This document shows, one piece after another, positions 1 to 8,203 of a stretch of DNA of 37,437 nucleotides. The notes beneath the pieces are model-generated. The model saw only the letters and a list, made by a program, of their open reading frames with translations, made no database searches and was not told the DNA's origin. Source of the DNA: Pseudomonadota bacterium (GTDB lineage Bacteria > Bdellovibrionota_C > UBA2361 > OMII01). How positions within the stretch are numbered: position 1 is the first letter of the stretch; each line of letters starts with the position of its first letter. Made by a program: the position numbers and the translations under genes. The stretch covers positions 1 to 37,437 of the forward strand of contig OMIG01000034.1 in assembly GCA_900299035.1 (NCBI GenBank), written 5' to 3'.

Positions 1-2460
1 CCAGTCACACACGAGCGCATAGATGTCATTCGTCCATCCCGGATACGGCGCGAAGTTGTAGGAGCCGGAGGGGCTAATGCTTCCGTATACGGTTGAGTCT
101 CCCGAGGCAGGATTCGAACCGAATCCTGATGCGAACGCCCAACCTGTGAAGGATGCGCCCACGTTTCTGTCTGTCGTCATTGAGACGTAGCACTGTCCTG
201 TGCCGCTACAGTCGCCGTACCATCCTGCAAACTGATAGCCGTCCGATGGCGATGCGATCAAGGTCTGTACGGAGTTGGCTGGATAGTAGCCACTGGCGAG
301 GTTAACGCTGCCCCCTTGGTTGGGGTTTATGTACAGGTAGTAGGAGCTTGGTGGGACCGGAGTGTAGGTTGCGGTGTGGGTTGAGGTTGCCGTCGGGGTC
401 AGTGTGGGTGTCCTGGTGGGGGTGTACGTGGGCGTGGCTGTAGGCGTCGTTGTGCGAGTAGTCGTTGGAGTGCTCGTTGCAGTGCTGGTGGGGCTCGCTG
501 AGGAGGTAGGGGTGTGGGTGGGAGTAGCCGTGCTGCTTGGGCTTTGCGTTGGAGTTCGCGTTGCCGTTACAGAAGGCGTCACCGAAGGCGTGTTGGTTGG
601 TGTTGAGGTTTGAGTTGGAGTGTGAGTTGGAGTTTGGGTGCTGGTTGGCGTGTGAGTTGCAGTAATAGAAGGCGTTAGCGAGGGGGTGTTGGTTGGTGTT
701 GAGGTTTGAGTTGGAGTGCGAGTTGGTGTTTGGGTGCTGGTTGGTGTGTGGGTTGCAGTAATAGAAGGCGTTAGCGAGGGGGTGTTGGTTGGTGTTGAGG
801 TTTGAGTTGGAGTGTGAGTTGGAGTTTGGGTGCTGCTCGGCGTGTGGGTTGGAGTGCGGGTTGCAGTGCTGGAGGGTGTCACGGAGGGGGTAGCAGTGGC
901 GCTTGCGGTTGGTGTGCTCGTTGCAGTGTTTTGGGGTGTTTCAGTGGGCGTGCTCGTAGAAGTGTTGCGCGGCGTGTTAGTTGGTGTGTTCGTCAGGGTG
1001 TCTATCGGCGTGTCAGTCGGGGTGTTCGTGGGGGTATCTTGAGGCGTTTCGGTTGGAGTGCGAGTTGGCGTGCTCGACGGGCTGACGCTAGGTGTGACCG
1101 TAGGCGTGGTGGTGGGCGAAACTGTCGGAGTTAAAGTGCTCGTGCTGGTGCTGGTCGGGGTTGTCGTAGGCGTGTCCGCGGGAGTGTCTGTGGGCGTGGC
1201 GCTAGGGCTATCAGTCGGAGTGCTGGAAGGCGTTGGAGTCGCCGTCTGTGTGTCGGCTGGGGAGGCTGTTGGCGTCGTTGTGGGAGTAATCGTGTCAGAG
1301 GGGGTTGCGCTTGGGGTCTCTGAAGGGGTGCTTGTGGGAGTGTCAGTTGGGCTCGCTGTAGGCGTCTCCGTGGGCGTGCCGTTGCCGCCATTCAAGGGCA
1401 CTGCCAACGGGGTGATTGTCGGAGTGCTAGGCGGCGTAGGGGTCGAAAGCTCAGTTGCAGCGCGTCCACAGACCACGCTCTGGCGGGGCAGCTTGTTGGC
1501 GGCCTGGAGGGCTTGGCGGTGCAGGCGGCGGATCTGCTTTACCGCGATCCGTCGCTCGGATATCGGCGCACCAGTCGCCTCCCCCGACCTCCGGTTTGCG
1601 AAGATTCCTATTCGCCGGAGCCTCATCAGGAGAGCGCGGTACCGCGCGTTTTCGCGCCGAAATGAGTGTGCAGCGCAGCCGGGTGGAACGGTCTTGCACG
1701 AGACCAGATTCTTGGGCAGCGAGAAGCTCTCGTTGATGATCGCGAATCGTATAAAATCGACCTGCCTCTCGGCAGCCGAAAGCTCTCTGTCGAGAGTCAC
1801 TCGTTGGGGCCCCGGCGGAAGGCCGGCAACGACGAGGTCTTTTGAGGCCTTAATCAGGCTTCGAACAAATGTCTGAAGGGCGATGGCTCTCTGGTCTGCT
1901 GCGGAGAGGCTGCCGGCCTTGTTTGTCGAGGTGCAGCTTTCCCCCAAGGAGCCTTTGGAGCGGCCGAGAAAGAGCTGTATGTCGCGGCTCTCGGTTGAGA
2001 GGAGCTGCTCGGGGAAGAATGCGAAGCCCTCAAGTCTTGGGACTAGCGTGTACGAGGAGTCAGAAGGGAGGCGAGAGAAGCGGAAGAAGCCTTTGCTGTC
2101 CGTTTTCGCTGACTGAAAGAGGAACCGCTTCTGGGATAATGATTCGACACTTCTCCCCTGAGGCAGAGACTCGCTGGATGTGCCTTCGCCCTGATTTTTG
2201 ATGAGGTACACGACAACTGGCTGGCCTAGGGGTTGTCCCTTCTCGGTGACGATCGATCCGTTTAGGCTCAATGAGTGCGGCGCGTGACTCGATACGCTTG
2301 AGGCTGGGGTCTGCTCGGCAGGGAGGATGGCTTTGCTAGCCGCTTTTGGCTGCCGGGGCCGCTCGTCGCAGAGTGCGGGCGGGGAACAGAGGGCTGCAAA
2401 GAGCCACAGCGTGGCGAGAGCCAGCCTCGTTCGCGAGAAATGTAGACTGCTTAGACCCAT
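1..2460 (-). CDS. Secreted/surface protein, 3' truncated by the window edge: signal peptide, N-terminal domain, long Thr/Pro-rich repeat linker, then an InlB B-repeat-like module
   Basis: Manual translation of the reverse strand from ATG at 2460 ([31 protein letters not shown]...) is open for all 820 codons to position 1. SD-like GGGGAGG precedes the ATG. Linker is ...[18 protein letters not shown]...; C-terminal visible part is [65 protein letters not shown]. Confidence 0.85.
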   Translation of the reverse strand, partial: MGLSSLHFSRTRLALATLWLFAALCSPPALCDERPRQPKAASKAILPAEQTPASSVSSHAPHSLSLNGSIVTEKGQPLGQPVVVYLIKNQGEGTSSESLPQGRSVESLSQKRFLFQSAKTDSKGFFRFSRLPSDSSYTLVPRLEGFAFFPEQLLSTESRDIQLFLGRSKGSLGESCTSTNKAGSLSAADQRAIALQTFVRSLIKASKDLVVAGLPPGPQRVTLDRELSAAERQVDFIRFAIINESFSLPKNLVSCKTVPPGCAAHSFRRENARYRALLMRLRRIGIFANRRSGEATGAPISERRIAVKQIRRLHRQALQAANKLPRQSVVCGRAATELSTPTPPSTPTITPLAVPLNGGNGTPTETPTASPTDTPTSTPSETPSATPSDTITPTTTPTASPADTQTATPTPSSTPTDSPSATPTDTPADTPTTTPTSTSTSTLTPTVSPTTTPTVTPSVSPSSTPTRTPTETPQDTPTNTPTDTPIDTLTNTPTNTPRNTSTSTPTETPQNTATSTPTASATATPSVTPSSTATRTPTHTPSSTQTPTHTPTQTSTPTNTPSLTPSITATHTPTSTQTPTRTPTQTSTPTNTPSLTPSITATHTPTSTQTPTHTPTQTSTPTNTPSVTPSVTATRTPTQSPSSTATPTHTPTSSASPTSTATSTPTTTRTTTPTATPTYTPTRTPTLTPTATSTHTATYTPVPPSSYYLYINPNQGGSVNLASGYYPANSVQTLIASPSDGYQFAGWYGDCSGTGQCYVSMTTDRNVGASFTGWAFASGFGSNPASGDSTVYGSISPSGSYNFAPYPGWTNDIYALVCDW
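591..878. repeat. 96-bp tandem repeat (two near-identical full units plus a diverging third) inside the Thr/Pro linker
   Basis: tgttggttggtgttgaggtttgagttggagtg... recurs at 591, 687 and 783 (exact 96-bp spacing); the third unit diverges after about 838. Confidence 0.85.
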
Positions 2461-2628
2461 GCCCTCCCCAAAGGAGCTTGGTACTATCACCACCAGAGTC
2501 GACAGAGTTCAAAGCTCCGTTAATGATCCGGGGCGATTTTCTTCCTGCGGAAGTGCGGCATTGAAGAACTCGCTTCGCCGGCTTAAACCGCAACGAGAGC
2601 ATAAGTGAGTAAGTTTAATCCCTTAAGC

Positions 2629-3147
2629 CTAGCGCCGCGGGGGAAATCGGTTTAGCAGGTCTCGTAACGGCTCTTCCAGCAGAGGGTAGATGTGCAGCTG
2701 GGGGTGCTTCTCGAGCAGTGCCAGGAAGGGGTCATACTCGTCTAGTTGCCACGGCTCTACGCCTGACTCAACGGCGCGGTCACGCTCTCGGAGTTCGACC
2801 CAGCGAGAGAGCCCCTGGCCGAGCAGCTCAATCAGAGAGCCGTCAGAGTCGTCGTGCAGCGCCGCTGCGATCTCGCAAAGGTGCTGGCTCATCGCATCGT
2901 CGGCGCGGCTCTTAATCTCAGAGAATGCCCGGTCGAAAGCGTCCTTGTTTGACCGGTCAGCTATCTCAGAGGTGATCGTTCCAAAGGCTAGGACCGGGTC
3001 CATCTCTGCCAGCTTCAGGCAGTCGGCTGGTGACAGCAGGAGGATCTCAGCAGGCGCTGAGAGCGCACCGAGAGAGAGCGCTGCTACTGGGGCTAGGAGC
3101 GCCTTACAGGTGGCTGAGATTGAGGCTGAGAGGCCCTGGGACGACAT
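2629..3147 (-). CDS. Hypothetical protein with hydrophobic N-terminal segment (possibly exported)
   Basis: ORF of 172 aa from ATG at 3147 (MSSQGLSASISATCKALLAPVAALSLGALSAPAEILLL...); the track's 3189 start is a TTG. Confidence 0.6.
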   Translation of the reverse strand: MSSQGLSASISATCKALLAPVAALSLGALSAPAEILLLSPADCLKLAEMDPVLAFGTITSEIADRSNKDAFDRAFSEIKSRADDAMSQHLCEIAAALHDDSDGSLIELLGQGLSRWVELRERDRAVESGVEPWQLDEYDPFLALLEKHPQLHIYPLLEEPLRDLLNRFPPRR

Positions 3148-3212
3148 AGTAGTGCCGATATATTCCGGCAAGGGGTCCGTAAGCCGCAAGGAGCAATAGT
3201 TTTAGCCTCCGA

Positions 3213-3446
3213 GCCGCCATAGCGCAGGCGGCGAGAGGGGTGTTCGTATCGGTCCTAATCGGAATGTAGAGGGGGAATCAGGGGCTACATTCAGAGCGGC
3301 CGTCAGTTAGTACTCACGGGCTAAAGCGTGAGTCATACCTCACTACAGTTCTGCGACAGCAGCGATATCGAGCTTCTGTCAGGTTCACTACAAGGTTGTG
3401 CTCTTCGTTTCGTTGAGGGCAGTTTCCCGCGATTCAAGCGCGGGAA
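3213..3446. other. Intergenic region with four perfect-stem hairpins; candidate structured RNA or leader
   Basis: GCCGCC/GGCGGC (3213-3232), GAATGTAG/CTACATTC (3262-3292), ACTCACG/CGTGAGT (3312-3333), TTCCCGCG/CGCGGGAA (3424-3446). Confidence 0.4.
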
Positions 3447-3503
3447 CGGACGAGGAGAGGGGGCTAGCTAGCTCCGTATCTGTGCAACCGTGAGAGTGAT
3501 TCC

Positions 3504-3920
3504 ATGGCAGTTCCTCCTAATACTCCCCCTACACCAACGAGCGCTAGCATCTCCCGCGCGGTAGCTGCGCTCGGCGCTGGCTCCGACGGCCGGATGGCGG
3601 TGGTGGTCAAAGATCCCCGGGGAGAAGCTGCTGCTGAAAAGCTAGTGTCTGTAGTTCCGACCGTAGTTGCCACGACCTTGAGCTGCGTGGTTGAGACCCT
3701 CGCCAAGCACGAGGTGGGAGCGATGATGGATGACCAAGCCAGTCAAGAAGCGGGAGGCGAGCTTCTCGTTGGCGTCGACATACGTCAGCTGCCGACAGCT
3801 GATACCATGCTCCTGGCCGAGGGGCTCCGCCACTCGCGTGCGTGCGGGGCGGTGTTTGTCATGAGTGAGGGGCAGTTCGCCCTGTTCGATCGGGCGCTGT
3901 TTCACTTCGTGCTCGCATAA
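3504..3920 (+). CDS. Hypothetical protein
   Basis: 138-aa ORF, ATG start, does not overlap a better candidate; no family recognised. Confidence 0.6.
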   Translation: MAVPPNTPPTPTSASISRAVAALGAGSDGRMAVVVKDPRGEAAAEKLVSVVPTVVATTLSCVVETLAKHEVGAMMDDQASQEAGGELLVGVDIRQLPTADTMLLAEGLRHSRACGAVFVMSEGQFALFDRALFHFVLA

Positions 3921-3921
3921 G

Positions 3922-4233
3922 TTAATGCAGCTTGACCAGCAGCCGCTTCAGCACCGCGCTCTGCCGCTGGAACTGCTCAAGGTGGCGCTGCATCTCTGAA
4001 ATCGAGCGGCGCGATTCATCTTCGAGTTCAGCAGCCGAAGATTCCAGGGCGCCCGAGCGCTGCTCAAGCTCCTCCATACGCTCAACCAGCTCCTCAAGGG
4101 CCTGGAGCGGATTCGCTTCGTACGTTGTTGGAGCGCGGCCTTCCTGAGCCGGGGCCTGGGGCTCACGCACGACCTCAACCTCTATCTGGTCGACGAGACG
4201 CGAGCGCTTCTCTGACTCTTCATGCGTTGACAT
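3922..4233 (-). CDS. Hypothetical coiled-coil protein
   Basis: 103 aa, Glu/Arg/Gln-rich heptad-like C-terminal half (LQALEELVERMEELEQRSGALESSAAELEDESRRSISEMQRHLEQFQRQ). Confidence 0.6.
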   Translation of the reverse strand: MSTHEESEKRSRLVDQIEVEVVREPQAPAQEGRAPTTYEANPLQALEELVERMEELEQRSGALESSAAELEDESRRSISEMQRHLEQFQRQSAVLKRLLVKLH

Positions 4234-4395
4234 GGCTGGCCGTCCCCCTCTTCAGTAGCTTGGCTAATGTCACTAGGAGCAAAACTCGTTCTCAAGTCGG
4301 CAGCCTTTGCCCGCGCGCTCTTTCGGTGAGTTAGCGTCGCTGGTAGGCAGCTTCTGCCGGGGGCGGATTAGGCACAAACTGCCGGGACCAGAGAG

Positions 4396-5160
4396 ATGAT
4401 GAGCGCAGAACGGGTGAGTTGCCGAGGTGTCCTTTCCGCAAAAGGATGCTACAAGACCCTGATGCTCCCGGATTTTCTCGCCGATGCGCCCCTGTGGTAC
4501 CTCGCGTTCCTCTTTAGCACCGTGTGCCACGAAGCCGCACACTCACTTGTAGCGAAGTGGGGGGGTGACTACACCGCCTACGCAGGCGGGCAGGTTACCC
4601 TCGACCCGATGCCTCACCTGCGTCGTGAGCCTGTTGGGCTCCTCATTCTGCCGCTTCTGTCGTTCTTCCTCTTCCGAGGCGGGGGAATGATTGGGTGGGG
4701 CAGCGCTCCCTACGACCCGTACTGGCAGATCCGCTACCCACGCCGGGCGGCTCTCATGGCCTTGGCCGGCCCGATGAGCAATTTCCTCCTGGTGATCCTG
4801 TCCGGCACGCTCCTGCTTGTAGGGATTAAGGCAGGGGTCTTTGCGCTCTCAGACAGCATGCTCTCGCTCGCAACAGGTGAAGGCATATACGGCGCGTGCG
4901 CCTACTTCCTCGCCATATTCTTCAAGCTCAATCTCATCCTGGGCGTATTTAACCTTTTGCCGGTTCCGCCTCTCGACGGCCACTCAGCGTTAGGGCTCAT
5001 TCTGCCAGAGTCAACGTTCCTCAAGTTCCTTGAGCTGGTTCGTACCCCGACCTTCTCGCTGATCGGCTTGCTGGTCGCTTACAACGTCTTCCCCTACCTG
5101 CTGTGGCCGGTGCTCCAGTGGACAGTAGTAATGTTTTACAAGATTGCGCTTGCTACTTGA
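4396..5160 (+). CDS. Site-2 protease family (M50-like) membrane metalloprotease
   Basis: HExxH motif in FSTVCHEAAHSLVAK, downstream NLLPVPPLDG motif, several TM segments. Start could be 4462 (MLPDFLADAPLWY). Confidence 0.85.
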   Translation: MMSAERVSCRGVLSAKGCYKTLMLPDFLADAPLWYLAFLFSTVCHEAAHSLVAKWGGDYTAYAGGQVTLDPMPHLRREPVGLLILPLLSFFLFRGGGMIGWGSAPYDPYWQIRYPRRAALMALAGPMSNFLLVILSGTLLLVGIKAGVFALSDSMLSLATGEGIYGACAYFLAIFFKLNLILGVFNLLPVPPLDGHSALGLILPESTFLKFLELVRTPTFSLIGLLVAYNVFPYLLWPVLQWTVVMFYKIALAT

Positions 5161-5974
5161 GCGCCCGCGGCTTGCGCTGGCACGAGGGGCTGAGGTGCGT
5201 TCCGCGCTGCCCAACCACGATGCGGCGGATAGTCATGCCGCATCTTTGGCAAGGCTGACCGTCCCTGCCGTACACAACTGGAGAGTACATCCCACCGTCA
5301 ACGACGCCGTCTCCGAAGTCGGTGCCGAGCAGCGAGACCGCCTTTGAGAGCACCGATACGATTGCCGAGTGCAGCGCTGCGAGCTTCACTGGTGGAATTC
5401 GGTTGCAGGGCGTGAGCGGGTGAATGTTCGCCACCCACAGGCACTCATCAACGTAGATGTTGCCGAGGCCCGCGATGAGCGACTGGTTGAGGAGCGTTGG
5501 CTTAACGGCACCCTTGCGCGAAGAGAGGATAGTGCCGAGAGCCTCGGGCGTGAAATCTTCGCTCAGCGGCTCAATGCCGATGTCACCGACGACGTCATCG
5601 GGCGAGGCTGTCAGGTACATTCGCCCAAACTTGCGCGTGTCATTGAAGCGCAGGGTCTTCCCGTTGCTTAGGAAAATTACGACACGATCGTGCGGCTCTA
5701 CAGGGATGGCGGTTGGCAAGACGTCGAGGGAGCCGCTCATGCGCAGGTGGGTGTAGAGGAAGAGTGTTTTCTTCGCTGAGAGCTCCAAGCCGACAAACTT
5801 CCCTCGGCGAAACACGTGTGAGATGCGTGAGCCAGCGACCTGTTTCGGGAACAGGCGGGCGCCACCGTGGGCAACCGTGCGGTCCCACAGCACCTGGGCG
5901 CCCTCGATTGAGAGCCCCTCAACCCGCTCTCGCAGGTACCGTACGGTCGACTCTACTTCTGGCAGCTCCGGCAT
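5153..5974 (-). CDS. mutM: Formamidopyrimidine-DNA glycosylase (Fpg/MutM)
   Basis: MPELPEVESTVRYLRERVEG N-terminus (catalytic Pro after Met), GLGNIYVDECLW, C-terminal CQRCGMTIRRIVVGQRGTHLSPSCQRK. The track start at 5989 is 5 codons upstream. Confidence 0.93.
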   Translation of the reverse strand: MPELPEVESTVRYLRERVEGLSIEGAQVLWDRTVAHGGARLFPKQVAGSRISHVFRRGKFVGLELSAKKTLFLYTHLRMSGSLDVLPTAIPVEPHDRVVIFLSNGKTLRFNDTRKFGRMYLTASPDDVVGDIGIEPLSEDFTPEALGTILSSRKGAVKPTLLNQSLIAGLGNIYVDECLWVANIHPLTPCNRIPPVKLAALHSAIVSVLSKAVSLLGTDFGDGVVDGGMYSPVVYGRDGQPCQRCGMTIRRIVVGQRGTHLSPSCQRKPRALK

Positions 5975-6146
5975 GGTTTTACGTCGCAAATGGGCGTTTT
6001 AACGATCGGGGAGTGTAGCAAAAGGCCCAAAAGAGAGCCACTTCTGAGGGTTAGCCTGGCCTCTGGGGGTGCGCTGCATGGAAGCCCCTGTAATCGCTCA
6101 ATGTGGGGCACAGTTGTGCCGATCTTTACAAGTGAAGAGGAACACC

Positions 6147-7598
6147 GTGAAAGTCGTTCACCGCAAAGAGACGAACGTGATGATTCTGGAGCTGCTGGTC
6201 TCAGACGACCGGCTGAAGCTCTTTGCGCGCGTTGTCCCCCAGGCAGAGTGTAACTTGGCGCGCGAAGACGAGTTCCTCAAAGAAGTTGAGTCGATCGCCC
6301 CGAAAGACCTAATCGATCGGATGGTGGTGTGGGACATAGTCTCTGAGCTGAGGCAGGGAAAAGGGTGCGAGGGCCGCCGCGTGGCACGCGGAGTCGCTCC
6401 GGTGCAGGGCAGAGACGGCAAGCTCGTGTGGCTTGTGCGCCGATTCACTCCCGGAAAGGGAGAGGATGCCGACCGGGAATTTGTCGACTTCTTTACTCTA
6501 GGGCTCTTTGAGAACGTCGCTAAGGGCCGTGAGGTCGCTCGAATCTACAAGCCGACGGGCGGCACTCCAGGCATGGACGTTCTCGGAAAGCCGCTCTCCA
6601 CCAAAAGCGGCCGCGCTATCAGCCCGCGCTTTGACAAGACGATAGAGCCGCGCGCGGACGATGCCGAGGAGGCCTACACGACGCTGGTGGCTGCAGTTGA
6701 CGGCTACGTGCACGACGAGGGCGGCAAGTTCACTATTCGGGAGGTGCTGCACGTCACTGGAAACCTCGACTACAGCATGGGCCACATAGACTTCATCGGC
6801 AGCGTCCGCATCGGCGGCGACGTGCAAAAAGGGTTCAACATCAAGGCCCGCGGCAAGATTGAGGTGCTCGGCTCCGTGCTAGGAGACAACGTAATTACGA
6901 GCGAGTCATCGGTCACCATTAAGGGCTTTCACTACGGCGGCGAAGGGTCATCACTCTCCGCTAAGGGGGACTACACCGTTGACTCAGCCGAGAAGGTCTC
7001 TACCGATGTTGGCGGCAACATATTCGTGGCGCGCGAGGCGAGGGAGTGCGCGCTGTGCTCGTCTTCGGCAGTGATTTCGCCGCGCGCTGCCTTTATTGGC
7101 GGGACAGTATGGTGCGTTAAGGGCTTTGAGGGGCGCGTGGTCGGCAACCCAGCTGGGGTAAAGACGGTCATTGAGATTCGAAATGAGCTTGAAGTCACCA
7201 AGGAGTACCGCAAGCTTAGCGAAAACCTGAGGAAGTACGCTGCCGCCGGCGCCGCTCTTGAGCTGCACATCGGCCCGTACCTGAAGAACCGCAACCGAGT
7301 GCCGCTTTTGCGCAACCAGTTCAAGGAAAAGATGATGGCCCTGCTCGATAAGTACGACCAGGTCCAGAAATCCTTGGAGCACCTCAGGGGCATTGAGAAG
7401 AGAATGAGGGAAGGGAAGCCTCTTGAATCTTCTGCCCGGGTCAACATCCGGGAGACGGCGCACGCCGGTACCGCCCTCAAGACGGGCGAAACCGTCCTTG
7501 AGTTCAAGGACCCCCAGACTGGGCCGATTAGCTTCAGGCCAAGCGACGACAGGAGCGAGTGGCAGCAGCAAGAGTACGTAGAGCTTACAGTGGAGTAG
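6147..7598 (+). CDS. FapA / DUF342 family protein
   Basis: IYKPTGGTPGMDVLGKPLSTKSGR, GNLDYSMGHIDFIGSVRIGGDVQKGFNIKARGKIEVLGSVLG beta-helix and C-terminal coiled region typical of FapA. GTG at 6147 follows aagagg; track ORF starts at 6069. Confidence 0.82.
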   Translation: MKVVHRKETNVMILELLVSDDRLKLFARVVPQAECNLAREDEFLKEVESIAPKDLIDRMVVWDIVSELRQGKGCEGRRVARGVAPVQGRDGKLVWLVRRFTPGKGEDADREFVDFFTLGLFENVAKGREVARIYKPTGGTPGMDVLGKPLSTKSGRAISPRFDKTIEPRADDAEEAYTTLVAAVDGYVHDEGGKFTIREVLHVTGNLDYSMGHIDFIGSVRIGGDVQKGFNIKARGKIEVLGSVLGDNVITSESSVTIKGFHYGGEGSSLSAKGDYTVDSAEKVSTDVGGNIFVAREARECALCSSSAVISPRAAFIGGTVWCVKGFEGRVVGNPAGVKTVIEIRNELEVTKEYRKLSENLRKYAAAGAALELHIGPYLKNRNRVPLLRNQFKEKMMALLDKYDQVQKSLEHLRGIEKRMREGKPLESSARVNIRETAHAGTALKTGETVLEFKDPQTGPISFRPSDDRSEWQQQEYVELTVE

Positions 7599-7601
7599 GG
7601 T

Positions 7602-8099
7602 ATGGAAAAGAAAGACCTCTTAACAAACATTCACTCAGCTTGCGCGGTCGGGATGCAGCTCATTCCGCCCACGCTGCTGTGCGACAGCATCGGGTCTATA
7701 GGGCTCAAGACGCCGCTCGTGGTGAAGCCCGAGACGACCCTCGCCGAGTGCGTCGCCGTGCTGCAGCGGCACAAGGTGGGCAGCTTGCTCGTGGTCGATG
7801 AGCACGGCAAGCTCGTTGGCATCTTCACCGAGCGAGACTGTATCCTAAAGGTCATGGGCAAGGTTCCGTCGCTGCAAGATGCCGTGGTCGGGGACTTTAT
7901 GACAGCGCACCCAGCAAGCGAACGGCCCGAGGCATCGATAGCGTTCGCGCTCAACCTCATGTCGCACGGCGGATTCCGCCACGTGCCGATCGTCGACCAG
8001 GATGGGATGCCGATAGGAATTGTGTCCGTGAAGGACATCGTGGACCACATCGTGAGGAAGATGCTGGAGGCAATCTACGAGGCGGTAGACCAGCCGTGA
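7602..8099 (+). CDS. CBS-domain-containing protein
   Basis: Two CBS motifs: VKPETTLAECVAVLQRHKVGSLLVVDEHGKLVGIFTERD and RPEASIAFALNLMSHGGFRHVPIVDQDGMPIGIVSVKDIVD. Confidence 0.9.
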   Translation: MEKKDLLTNIHSACAVGMQLIPPTLLCDSIGSIGLKTPLVVKPETTLAECVAVLQRHKVGSLLVVDEHGKLVGIFTERDCILKVMGKVPSLQDAVVGDFMTAHPASERPEASIAFALNLMSHGGFRHVPIVDQDGMPIGIVSVKDIVDHIVRKMLEAIYEAVDQP

Positions 8100-8135
8100 C
8101 GCCCTGGGCCAGGAAGGTTCGGAGGCACAGAGCCA

Positions 8136-8172
8136 TAAAAAAAGGGGCCGCCAGATTTGGCAGCCCCTTTTA
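8136..8172. terminator. Intrinsic, probably bidirectional, terminator between convergent genes
   Basis: A-run, then GGGGCCGCCA gat TTGGCAGCCCC, then T-run. Confidence 0.8.
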
Positions 8173-8203
8173 CGTTTGGCCGAAACTTTCAGCCCTCAGT
8201 CCG

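Noticed and set aside
591-878. Possible CRISPR-like array from regular 96-bp repeats
   Set aside because: Repeats are contiguous with no spacers and stay in frame as protein-coding sequence.
1058-1876. Plus-strand 272-aa and similar GVxVGV ORFs (374..613, 830..1042)
   Set aside because: Shadow frames of the minus-strand Thr/Pro codons (ACN-CCN); the minus frame is open for 820 codons with a signal peptide.
3424-3446. tRNA T-arm-like hairpin CCGCG-ATTCAAG-CGCGG
   Set aside because: Loop register does not fit TTCRANY and no acceptor, D or anticodon arms were found.
6971-7630. Minus-strand ORFs opposite the FapA-like gene
   Set aside because: Overlap a recognisable coding region; no motif.
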